In this document: positions 57,290 to 64,000 of the stretch, piece by piece
Position numbering within the stretch: position 1 is the first letter of the stretch
Layout: each line of letters opens with the position of its first letter
Assembly (NCBI RefSeq): GCF_023008245.1
Contig: NZ_CP090145.1
Coordinates: 186,001 to 250,000 of the forward strand
DNA from: Flavobacterium sediminilitoris
GTDB taxonomy: Bacteria > Bacteroidota > Bacteroidia > Flavobacteriales > Flavobacteriaceae
Reading direction: 5' to 3'
DNA: 64,000 nt
Made by a program: the position numbers and the translations under genes
The notes under the pieces: model-generated
What the model was told of the DNA's origin: nothing
What the model saw: the letters and a program-made list of their open reading frames with translations, nothing else
The model's database searches: none

Positions 57290-59050
57290 ATGAAAGAACT
57301 ACAATACTTAAATAAATATTTTGCAAAATATAAATACCGATTTTTACTTGGTATCCTTATAACAATTGCTGCACAAATATTCTCACTATTCACTCCTGAG
57401 TTGATAGGTAATTCAATAAAAGCAATTGAAAAATACACACAACATAAAGACACTTCTATTGATGTAATAAAAGCCGCTCTTTATAAAAACATATTACTTA
57501 TCTTAGTAACTACAATAATTGCTGGTTTTTTTACTTTTTTAATGCGTCAGACTATCATTGTAATGTCGAGATATATTGAATTTGATTTAAAAAACGAAAT
57601 CTTTAATCATTATCAAAAACTTAGTCAAAGCTTTTACAAGCAAAATCGTACTGGTGATTTAATGAATCGTATTAGTGAAGATGTTGGTAAAGTAAGAATG
57701 TATGTTGGTCCCGCAATAATGTATTCATTCAATACATTAATTCGATTTACAGTAGTTATTATATACATGTATAATATTTCACCGAAATTAACACTATATT
57801 CATTACTACCATTACCTCTTTTATCATATGGCATTTTTAAAATAAGTTCTGAAATTCATAAAAAGAGTAGTTTGTTTCAACAAAACTTATCCACATTATC
57901 TTCTTTTGCACAAGAAATGTTTTCTGGAATAAGAGTGATAAAAGCTTATGCAATTGAAGAACATAAATTAAACGAATTTTCAACACTAACAAATGACAGT
58001 AACAAAAAAGCAATGAGTTTAGCCAAAACCAATTCGCTTTTTGGACCTTTAATGATTTTACTTATTGGATTAAGTAATTTAGTGGTAATTTATGTAGGTG
58101 GAATGATGTACATTAAAGGCACTATTCCTGACATAGGTGTTATTGCGCAATTTATATTATACATAAATATGCTAACTTGGCCAGTAGCATCATTAGGTTG
58201 GGTTTCTTCTTTAATTCAAGAAGCTGAGGCCTCACAAAAAAGAATAAATGAATTTTTAAAAATTGAACCTTCAATTACAAATGAAATAAGCACTAGAAGT
58301 GAAATAATAGGTAAGATTGAATTTAAAAATGTTTCTTTCACTTATGATGATACAAATATTGAAGCTTTAAAAAACATTAATTTTACTGTAAATCCTGGAG
58401 AAACATTAGCAATACTTGGCAATACTGGTTCAGGAAAATCAACGATTCTTTCCTTAATTAGTCGTTTATACGATGTAACAGATGGACAAATTTTGATTGA
58501 TGAAAAACCTATTCAAAAAGTAAATCTTAATGATTTAAGAAATCATATTGGAGTTGTACCACAAGATGCTTTTTTATTTTCTGATTCTATAAAGAATAAC
58601 ATAAAATTTGGGAACGAGAATGCTTCTGACAATGAAATAATAGACGTTGCAAAAAAAGCAGTAGTTCACCACAACATAGAAGCTTTTACCGATCAGTATG
58701 AAACAGTGTTAGGAGAACGCGGCATAACGCTTTCTGGTGGTCAAAAACAACGTGTTTCTATTGCTCGCGCCTTAATTAAGAATGCTCCTATTTTATTATT
58801 AGATGATTGCTTAAGTGCAGTTGATACAGAAACAGAAGAAGCAATTTTAAATAATTTAATGTCTTTTTGTCAAAATAAAACAACAATTATTGTAAGTCAC
58901 AGAATATCATCTGCAAAAAATGCAGACATAATAATAATATTAGAGCAAGGGAAAATAATACAAAAAGGTACTCACAATCAATTAATAGTTGAAGATGGAT
59001 ATTACAAAGAACTCTATTTTAAACAACTTTCAGAAAAAGAAAATGTATAA
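57290..59050 (+). CDS. ABC exporter, fused membrane and ATPase domains (MsbA/YheI-like)
   Basis: 586 residues. Six membrane helices (about 17-300) are followed by the ATPase with Walker A GNTGSGKST (377-385), Q-loop GVVPQDAF, signature LSGGQKQRV (481-489), Walker B ILLLDDCLSAVD and H-loop VSHR. It forms a homodimeric or heterodimeric inner-membrane exporter of lipids or drugs. The ligand is unknown. CATCTTTG (57273-57280), one mismatch from the -7 box, lies close to the start. Confidence 0.93.
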   Translation: MKELQYLNKYFAKYKYRFLLGILITIAAQIFSLFTPELIGNSIKAIEKYTQHKDTSIDVIKAALYKNILLILVTTIIAGFFTFLMRQTIIVMSRYIEFDLKNEIFNHYQKLSQSFYKQNRTGDLMNRISEDVGKVRMYVGPAIMYSFNTLIRFTVVIIYMYNISPKLTLYSLLPLPLLSYGIFKISSEIHKKSSLFQQNLSTLSSFAQEMFSGIRVIKAYAIEEHKLNEFSTLTNDSNKKAMSLAKTNSLFGPLMILLIGLSNLVVIYVGGMMYIKGTIPDIGVIAQFILYINMLTWPVASLGWVSSLIQEAEASQKRINEFLKIEPSITNEISTRSEIIGKIEFKNVSFTYDDTNIEALKNINFTVNPGETLAILGNTGSGKSTILSLISRLYDVTDGQILIDEKPIQKVNLNDLRNHIGVVPQDAFLFSDSIKNNIKFGNENASDNEIIDVAKKAVVHHNIEAFTDQYETVLGERGITLSGGQKQRVSIARALIKNAPILLLDDCLSAVDTETEEAILNNLMSFCQNKTTIIVSHRISSAKNADIIIILEQGKIIQKGTHNQLIVEDGYYKELYFKQLSEKENV

Positions 59051-59119
59051 ACTATTGCTTTATACATTTTTTTTTTAGACTTTTGGTAAACTATAAAACA
59101 ATAAATTGACAGTTGGATT

Positions 59120-59494
59120 ATGAGAGAAAATGAAATGTTAGAAAAAGAAGATATCTTTTCTAAGGTATTAAGAGCTGGAAGAAGGACTTATTTCTTCGAT
59201 GTAAGAGCTACAAAGGCTGATGATTATTACATTACCATTACTGAAAGTAAAAAATTTACAGAAGAAGATGGATCTTACCATTTTAAAAAACATAAAATCT
59301 ATTTATACAAAGAAGATTTTGTGGCTTTTAAAGAAATTTTAGATGAAATGACTGATTTTGTAGTATCTCAAAAGGGAGAAGAAGTAATTTCTGAAAGACA
59401 TCAAAAAGACTTCAAGAAAGAAGTTTACAACGATTCAGATGATACTACACCATCTACTGATAGTTTCACAAATGTAAGTTTTGACGATATTTAA
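59120..59494 (+). CDS. PUR-family DUF3276 nucleic-acid-binding protein
   Basis: 124 residues. DIFSKVLRAGRRTYFFDVRA, ADDYYITITESKKF and KHKIYLYKEDFVAFKEILDE match the PUR-alpha-like DUF3276 family found across Bacteroidetes. Members bind single-stranded DNA or RNA; a Borrelia relative (EbfC-unrelated BpuR) regulates translation. The C-terminal tail is acidic and disordered. It lies about 70 bp after the ABC exporter and ends in a strong terminator. Confidence 0.88.
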   Translation: MRENEMLEKEDIFSKVLRAGRRTYFFDVRATKADDYYITITESKKFTEEDGSYHFKKHKIYLYKEDFVAFKEILDEMTDFVVSQKGEEVISERHQKDFKKEVYNDSDDTTPSTDSFTNVSFDDI

Positions 59495-59514
59495 TCGCAT
59501 ACTTTAAAAATACG

Positions 59515-59547
59515 AAAGCCTGAAATAATTTATTTCAGGCTTTTTTT
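59515..59547. terminator. Terminator after the DUF3276 gene
   Basis: AAAGCCTGAAATA, loop ATT, TATTTCAGGCTTT with a T run on the plus strand. Its T run touches the stop of the convergent csaA gene, so it may serve both. Confidence 0.9.
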
Positions 59548-59887
59548 ATGCCATTCTTTGACCATTTTCTACTTTAAAATTTGGAGAAAGCAACACAACA
59601 TCATTAGTTTCTCCTAATAGTCCTAATACCAAGCATTCGCTCATAAAATTTCCGATTTGTTTTCTAGGAAAATTGACAACTGCAATAATTTGTTTCCCTA
59701 CTAAATCTTCTTTCTTATAATGATCTGTTATTTGAGCAGATGATTTTTTAATCCCTATTTCGACTCCAAAATCAATTTGCAACTGATATGCTGGTTTTCT
59801 AGCTTTAGGAAAATCGTTAACTTCAATGATTGTTCCTACTCTTATATCTATTTTTTCAAAATCGTTCCAAGTAATTTCTGGTTTCAT
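59546..59887 (-). CDS. csaA: tRNA-binding/chaperone-like protein CsaA
   Basis: 113 residues, one OB fold of the MetRS C-terminal type: FEKIDIRVGTIIEVNDFPKA, KSSAQITDHY, GKQIIAVVNFPRKQIGNFMS. Length and motifs match CsaA, a dimeric protein with chaperone-like activity in Bacillus that binds tRNA-like substrates. Its biological role is uncertain. It is monocistronic. Confidence 0.92.
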   Translation of the reverse strand: MKPEITWNDFEKIDIRVGTIIEVNDFPKARKPAYQLQIDFGVEIGIKKSSAQITDHYKKEDLVGKQIIAVVNFPRKQIGNFMSECLVLGLLGETNDVVLLSPNFKVENGQRMA

Positions 59888-60009
59888 GTTTTTTGTTTTT
59901 TTTCAAAAATAAGAATTTTCAAACATTCTGTAACATATTTAGGTTTTATAACGTATAACTAATATAGATGTAACATTTTAAAGTCTATATCCTTAAAACA
60001 AACCTCATC

Positions 60010-60564
60010 ATGGCACAAACACCTTCAAACATGTTACCATTAGGAACAAAAGCTCCTGATTTTTTATTACCTGCTACTAATTTTAATACAAATTTTAATT
60101 TTGATGAATGTAGAGGAAATAAAGGGACTCTTGTTATGTTTATTTGCAATCACTGCCCGTTTGTACTTCATGTAATTGATGAAATTGTCATGATTTCCAA
60201 TGATTATCGTGTACAAGGATTAGGAATTGTTGCTATTTCAAGTAATGATATTATAAAATATCCACAAGATTCACCAGAAAAAATGGCTGATTTTGCTTTA
60301 GAAAATAAAATAGATTTTCCTTATCTCTTTGATGAAACTCAAGAAGTAGCTAAAGCTTATAATGCTGCCTGCACTCCAGATTTTTATTTGTTTGACAACC
60401 GTGATCAATTAGTTTATAGAGGACAGTTAGACGACTCTCGTCCAGCAAATGCAATTCCTGTAAGTGGAAGTGATTTAAGAAATGCTATTGATGCCATTAT
60501 TTATAACAGAAAAGTAGTTGAACCTCAAAAACCTAGTATTGGTTGCAATATTAAATGGAAGTAA
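60010..60564 (+). CDS. Thioredoxin-fold AhpC/TSA-family protein
   Basis: 184 residues. A redoxin fold with the CxxC-like site FICNHCPF (Cys46, Cys49) and YNAACTPDFYLFDNRDQLVY, where a cis-Pro and another Cys (CTPDF) sit. The family is often called peroxiredoxin-like or thiol-disulfide oxidoreductase. No signal peptide, so cytosolic. The extra C-terminal Cys (SIGCNIKWK) is common in this subfamily. Redox partner unknown. Confidence 0.9.
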   Translation: MAQTPSNMLPLGTKAPDFLLPATNFNTNFNFDECRGNKGTLVMFICNHCPFVLHVIDEIVMISNDYRVQGLGIVAISSNDIIKYPQDSPEKMADFALENKIDFPYLFDETQEVAKAYNAACTPDFYLFDNRDQLVYRGQLDDSRPANAIPVSGSDLRNAIDAIIYNRKVVEPQKPSIGCNIKWK

Positions 60565-60595
60565 TTTATTTCAGTGAATAATAAAAAAATAAGCT

Positions 60596-61099
60596 TTATT
60601 TTCTTTCCAAGATAACCTCAATAGGTCTATTCGTTCTTGGACCAAATTGACGTGATTGTTTTTCGTTTTCGCTAGAACACAAAATATACATATTATAACT
60701 CTGCAACGGAATTATTTGAGTTTTAAATATTCCTGAAACATCTTCAATTTTTATACTAAAAGTGCTAGCAGGAAATGTATTACTCACAGAAATAAAATAA
60801 TTATCCTTTGCATATGGAAAAAAATAACGATCTTTTTCTTCTTCTTTATTAATCAAATAATTTTGTTTAAAAGTAAGAGGCTGATTGCTATTATTCCAAC
60901 TATACATATTGTTTATATTAATAACTTCAATTTCGTTTTCATTAACAATTGTTATTTTCAAATCTTTTTCATTTTCCGTCTTACCATTTTCATGCACATT
61001 TACTACTATATACGATGTGAAATCATAACCACAGTGTTGGATTTGACTAAATGTAATTAAAGAAAAAAGAAGAAAAAAAGAAGAATATAAACGTTTCAT
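60596..61099 (-). CDS. Exported protein of unknown function
   Basis: 167 residues with a signal peptide (MKRLYSSFFLLFSLITFSQ). The mature domain looks like a small beta sandwich (YDFTSYIVVNVHENGKTE, FSIKIEDVSGIFKTQIIPL) with two Cys (CGYDF, LCSSEN) that may bond. No family is recognised. It is convergent with the thioredoxin-fold gene and precedes the graspetide cluster on the same strand, with a terminator between, so it is not part of that cluster. Confidence 0.75.
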   Translation of the reverse strand: MKRLYSSFFLLFSLITFSQIQHCGYDFTSYIVVNVHENGKTENEKDLKITIVNENEIEVININNMYSWNNSNQPLTFKQNYLINKEEEKDRYFFPYAKDNYFISVSNTFPASTFSIKIEDVSGIFKTQIIPLQSYNMYILCSSENEKQSRQFGPRTNRPIEVILERK

Positions 61100-61156
61100 A
61101 AATTAAATAATATTGGTAAAAATACAAAATCAAAAATAATACCATCTTTTATATAC

Positions 61157-61192
61157 AAAAACCACTTGTTAAAAGAATTAATAAGTGGTTTT
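61157..61192 (-). terminator. Terminator of the graspetide ligase genes
   Basis: AAAACCACTT pairs with AAGTGGTTTT over a 15-base loop. On the minus strand a T run follows, 22 bp after the MvdC-type stop. Confidence 0.8.
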
Positions 61193-61214
61193 CTCTCTTT
61201 ATATAATGACTAAA

Positions 61215-62231
61215 TTAATAAACAGCCGTTTCTAAAACTGGCTTATAACGTCTAGGCTTCTCTCCTAACAACACCTTACTTAACTGAGTTGTTATAGCTC
61301 CATCAACTAATAAATCTAGCCAATAAAACTCACCTGCTGAATTAATCTCTAAGAAATAATGTTGACCATCAGGCGTTACAATAATATCTATCGCACCGTA
61401 ATTTATTTGATAAACATCCATCAACTCTAACAATTTATTTTCAATATCTGATGGTAATTCATAAGGAACCCAATCATTCAACAATGTAGTTCCTTCTCTT
61501 CTCCAATCTACTTTTGCATTTGATAATTTTTGAGAGTCTACTGCAAAGGCAAAAACTTCATCTCCTACAATAGTAATTCTTAACTCAACTGCTTTTTCTA
61601 ATTTCTCCTGAAATTGCATTGGACAATATTGAAGAGTATCTATTGATTCTAAATCTTCTTCTTTAATTATATTTGTAAAAACAACATTCTCTAAACCATC
61701 TTGATAAATAGCAAAAGAACTTTGCATCTTAGCAATAGCTCCATTTGGATGTGCTTTCACAAATCTTTTAGCTTCTTCTGGACTATTTGTTATACATGTT
61801 TCAGGAACAAGCAGACCTAAAGATGAAGCTATTTTCATTTGTTCTTCTTTACTATCTAATCGTCTATAAGAGCTATATTTTCCTATTTGGAAACAATTCA
61901 AGCTTTCTAGCATACCATACAACGTAACCCGAACTTCCCCATGAACACTACTTAAATATTCTCCTTCAAGAATAGAGTTTAATCCTTGAGCTAAATGATG
62001 ACTTCTTCTATACCACAAAGCTTCAATATCATGTATAGATTCTCTATGTCCTTCATAATCTAAAAAAACTTTCCATTGTTTATCCTCATAACAAGAACTT
62101 AATGAATATTTAGTAGGATACTCGTCTACATTAAAGCGAATAGGATATCCTCCCATCTCTTTAATCTTATTAGAAATAACGGTTATGCATTCATTATCCC
62201 TAGTATGGGTAATAATCAATACTTTTTTCAT
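61215..62231 (-). CDS. mvdC: MvdC/MdnB-type ATP-grasp graspetide ligase (amide-forming)
   Basis: 338 residues. It starts MKKVLIITHTRDNECITVIS, and holds WYRRSHHLAQ, AKMQSSFAIYQ, CPMQFQEKLEKAVELRITIV (an ATP-grasp core) and ends with INYGAIDIIVTPDG, NSAGEFYWLDLL. This end pattern (GEFYWL) and the SFAIY block fit the MvdC/MdnB clade, which makes the Lys-to-carboxylate amide cross-link in microviridins. The MvdD-type gene is 78 bp upstream on the same strand. It probably follows ester formation by MvdD on the same precursor; the order is known for cyanobacterial microviridins and inferred here. Confidence 0.93.
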   Translation of the reverse strand: MKKVLIITHTRDNECITVISNKIKEMGGYPIRFNVDEYPTKYSLSSCYEDKQWKVFLDYEGHRESIHDIEALWYRRSHHLAQGLNSILEGEYLSSVHGEVRVTLYGMLESLNCFQIGKYSSYRRLDSKEEQMKIASSLGLLVPETCITNSPEEAKRFVKAHPNGAIAKMQSSFAIYQDGLENVVFTNIIKEEDLESIDTLQYCPMQFQEKLEKAVELRITIVGDEVFAFAVDSQKLSNAKVDWRREGTTLLNDWVPYELPSDIENKLLELMDVYQINYGAIDIIVTPDGQHYFLEINSAGEFYWLDLLVDGAITTQLSKVLLGEKPRRYKPVLETAVY

Positions 62232-62309
62232 ATATCTTAAATTAAAAAATTATCAAATTTTATTAGAAAACAGAATTCCCATAAATAAAAAAAATCACAC
62301 TTTCTTATT

Positions 62310-63299
62310 TTATGTATTTCTATTATTTTTTCTATTCACTAGTTTTTCGGCAATTGTTTCACCTATAGGATAACCTAAGTCTCTTTGAAGCATTCCCCAT
62401 TCTCCTTGTGGATTTACTTCTAAAAAAACATATTGTCCATCTTTTTGTCTAATCATATCTATTGCTCCAAAAAACAATCCCATGCTTTTCATCATCTCAG
62501 TAATTGAAGAGCAAACATTTTTTGGTAGCTCATAAACATCCCAACCTACATTTTTTTCTTTTGTTGCTCGCCAATCTATCTTACCTGTTTCCGACAATGT
62601 TGCATTTATTTTACCCACAAAAAAATCACCATCAATATAAATTATTCTTAATTCATATTGTTTTTCAATCTTTTTTTGGAAAATCATTGGACAATATTCT
62701 AAACTATTTTTTAATTGTTGCAAATGATCTTCAACAAGAAGTGTTGTTGGAAAAAAAGAAGTATTTCCTTTCATACTTCTAGACAATGAACCATGTAATT
62801 TAGCAATAACTTGCTTATCACATACATCATAAAAAAAATGCTTAACTACCTCCTCATTGTTAGTAAAAACACTTTCTGGAATAGTAAGTCCTGCTTTTTG
62901 AGCTAATCTTAATTGCTCAAATTTATTTTCACCTATACTATGGTCTATATCTATTGGATTAATCCAAACTTTATCTTTTAAAGATTCAAAAAACAATCTT
63001 CTCATAGTATTATATTCCTGTAGATATATTGATTGATATGTTTTATCTAAATCTTCAGGAATAGTAATTCCCCACAATTTTCTATACCAAACCGCTTCAA
63101 TAGAATCTGAAGTAAAACGATTTGTCCCATCAATTATTTCTAATACTGGCTTACCTGATGTGTTTCTATAAGACATCGACAATTTACTAGAAAAATCATC
63201 TGAGTTTAATCTGTAAACACTTTCACCTAATTCTTTTAATCGTTTTATTACAATATCAATTGTATAGTAATCTTTACTATGACTTATACATAAAATCAT
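62310..63299 (-). CDS. mvdD: MvdD/MdnC-type ATP-grasp graspetide ligase (ester-forming)
   Basis: 329 residues. It starts MILCISHSKDYYTIDIVIKR, contains VWYRKLWGITIPE, AKLHGSLSRSMKG, CPMIFQKKIEKQYELRIIYI and ends with FGAIDMIRQKDGQYVFLEVN, GEWGMLQRDLGYPI. The GEWGMLxRDL block is the hallmark of the MvdD/MdnC clade, which installs both ester bonds (Thr-Asp, Ser-Glu/Asp) and recognises the PFFxxFLE leader. It lies 103 bp after the precursor, past a terminator hairpin, and 78 bp before the MvdC-type gene. Confidence 0.94.
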   Translation of the reverse strand: MILCISHSKDYYTIDIVIKRLKELGESVYRLNSDDFSSKLSMSYRNTSGKPVLEIIDGTNRFTSDSIEAVWYRKLWGITIPEDLDKTYQSIYLQEYNTMRRLFFESLKDKVWINPIDIDHSIGENKFEQLRLAQKAGLTIPESVFTNNEEVVKHFFYDVCDKQVIAKLHGSLSRSMKGNTSFFPTTLLVEDHLQQLKNSLEYCPMIFQKKIEKQYELRIIYIDGDFFVGKINATLSETGKIDWRATKEKNVGWDVYELPKNVCSSITEMMKSMGLFFGAIDMIRQKDGQYVFLEVNPQGEWGMLQRDLGYPIGETIAEKLVNRKNNRNT

Positions 63300-63369
63300 A
63301 ATAATTTATTTAGAATCAGAAAAATTTGCATATTATTTATTGTTTGTTTTTAATAAATTAAAAAAACAA

Positions 63370-63394
63370 AGAGTAACGGTTTAACCGTTACTCT
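63370..63394 (-). terminator. Terminator hairpin between graspetide precursor and ligases
   Basis: On the minus strand AGAGTAACGGTT-A-AACCGTTACTCT, then TTTGTTTTTTT: a near-perfect 12-bp stem and T run starting 8 bp after the precursor stop. It should end most transcripts, leaving the ligases expressed by readthrough or their own promoter. No consensus promoter was found in the 70 bp after it. Confidence 0.92.
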
Positions 63395-63402
63395 TATAAT
63401 TT

Positions 63403-63645
63403 TTAAAGTAAATCAACTGGTCCACCATCATCAGAATCTGAAGGGTGCTTCATTGTATGAACTTGGTCTGATAATGGAGTAGTAGTATCATCATCAGAAT
63501 CTGAAGGATATTTTAAAGTATGAGCTACATCTTCTAAAATAGAAGTAACTTTTGCTCCACCTTGTACTTCATTTGACTCTTCTTTAGTCAATTGGCTTTC
63601 TAAAAAATTTGCGAAAAATGGCTTTTTCAAATTTTGATTCTTCAT
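63403..63645 (-). CDS. Graspetide (microviridin-type) precursor peptide with two cores
   Basis: 80 residues. The leader has PFFANFLESQL (9-19), the conserved microviridin PFFARFLE helix that MvdD-type ligases recognise. A Gly-Gly (29-30) follows. Then come two core repeats, TLKYPSDSDD (43-52) and TMKHPSDSDD (64-73), each matching the microviridin TxKYPSDxEE pattern with Asp at both last positions. The second has His for Tyr. The tail is GGPVDLL. By analogy each core would get esters Thr1-Asp7 and Ser6-Asp9 and an amide Lys3-Asp10, giving two tricyclic products, likely serine-protease inhibitors. Start at 63645 follows an A/T-rich leader. Confidence 0.93.
   Translation of the reverse strand: MKNQNLKKPFFANFLESQLTKEESNEVQGGAKVTSILEDVAHTLKYPSDSDDDTTTPLSDQVHTMKHPSDSDDGGPVDLL
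63427..63519 (-). repeat. Tandem graspetide core repeats
   Basis: Core 1 is 63490-63519, core 2 is 63427-63456, with the start points 63 bp apart. The last 18 bases of each core are identical (CCTTCAGATTCTGATGAT), so the pair arose by recent duplication or conversion. The spacer (53-63) is Thr/Asp-rich. Confidence 0.9.
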
Positions 63646-63853
63646 GTTTTTGTTTTTTAAAGTTAATTTTAATTTTTAGTTTATTTGCAAATAACTGATG
63701 TCGAATTTAGTATTTTTTTACGGAAAAAACTCACAATAAAATCATAATAAAACGTTAAAATAAAAAATAAAATTTATATAACTCTATAAAAAAAAGAGTT
63801 TTACATATTTTTTGCGTTATTTTTCTAGAACAAATGCAGTATAAAAACAAAAA

Positions 63854-63874
63854 AAACCGCCTAAAAGGCGGTTT
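63854..63874 (-). terminator. Terminator of the FKBP gene
   Basis: AAACCGCCT, loop, AGGCGGTTT; on the minus strand a T run follows. It lies about 22 bp after the FKBP stop and insulates the graspetide precursor from it. Confidence 0.88.
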
Positions 63875-63895
63875 AACGAATTTAGTATAATAAAT

Positions 63896-64000
63896 TTATT
63901 TTACATCCATTAATTCAACATCAAACACTAAAGTTGCATCTGGTGGAATAACTCCTCCTGCTCCACGTGAACCATATCCTAAATATGATGGAATAACAAA
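63896..64000 (-). CDS. FKBP-type peptidyl-prolyl isomerase, C-terminal part (cut by window edge)
   Basis: 34 residues are visible, ending in a stop at 63896-63898. [13 protein letters not shown] followed by [13 protein letters not shown] is the typical FKBP end. FKBPs isomerise prolyl bonds. The rest, including any signal peptide, is outside the window. A terminator follows, so it is not in one unit with the graspetide genes. Confidence 0.9.
   Translation of the reverse strand, partial: FVIPSYLGYGSRGAGGVIPPDATLVFDVELMDVK

Noticed and set aside
63427..63519. Direct repeats in the precursor as a CRISPR or tandem-repeat array
   Set aside because: There are only two units, in frame in a peptide gene, with a spacer that is coding; they are core peptides.

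Overview
The window is a chromosomal segment of an AT-rich marine-type member of the Flavobacteriaceae (Bacteroidetes); the genus cannot be fixed from the sequence. The assignment rests on a SusC/SusD pair, a type IX secretion (T9SS) C-terminal sorting domain, a long-form NusB, DUF3276 and DUF1573 proteins, leucine dehydrogenase, promoters of the Bacteroidetes type (TTTG, about 19-20 bp, TAnnTTTG) and the general lack of Shine-Dalgarno sequences. No tRNA, rRNA, insertion sequence, phage or CRISPR array was seen. No gene-free stretch exceeds about 300 bp.

Bases 1-15200 (all minus strand) hold two ribosomal transcription units. The first is rpsL-rpsG-fusA-rpsJ, ending in a terminator near 11755. 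The second is the merged S10-spc-alpha operon, rplC through rpsD, which runs off the left edge. Each starts at a textbook Bacteroidetes promoter. adk and map are absent from their common place beside secY; adk lies at 44.7 kb, fused to a phosphoribosyltransferase.

Bases 15.4-26.6 kb carry an Omp85-like protein, a SusC/SusD pair, rlmB, a rhomboid protease, rarA, an unknown exported protein and a HAD phosphatase. Bases 26.7-30.05 kb form a probable metal-homeostasis locus: a DUF3299-like exported protein, a permease with a His-rich loop, its ATPase, a MerC-like membrane protein and a divergent Fur-family regulator with a dyad operator. A RES/Xre toxin-antitoxin pair, radC, a DUF1287 lipoprotein, mpl and a TPR protein follow.

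Bases 34.9-41.4 kb encode a 2167-residue alpha-2-macroglobulin with an intact thioester motif and, inserted in the middle, a SusC-type carboxypeptidase-like plus TonB-plug module without a barrel. The region 41.5-61.1 kb is mostly housekeeping: a LysM/BON protein, two small roadblock-like proteins, obgE, a fused HPRT-adenylate kinase, a T9SS cargo protein, purK-purE, an M3 peptidase, pepT, a nusB-DUF1573-yajC operon, leucine dehydrogenase, an MsbA-like exporter, DUF3276, csaA and a thioredoxin-fold protein.

The right end (61.2-63.65 kb, minus strand) is a compact microviridin-type graspetide (RiPP) cluster: an 80-residue precursor with the PFFxxFLE leader helix and two tandem TxKxPSDSDD cores, a strong terminator hairpin, then an MvdD/MdnC-type and an MvdC/MdnB-type ATP-grasp ligase. 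It is the strongest candidate for a new natural-product system here. An FKBP-type isomerase begins beyond it and is cut by the window edge.
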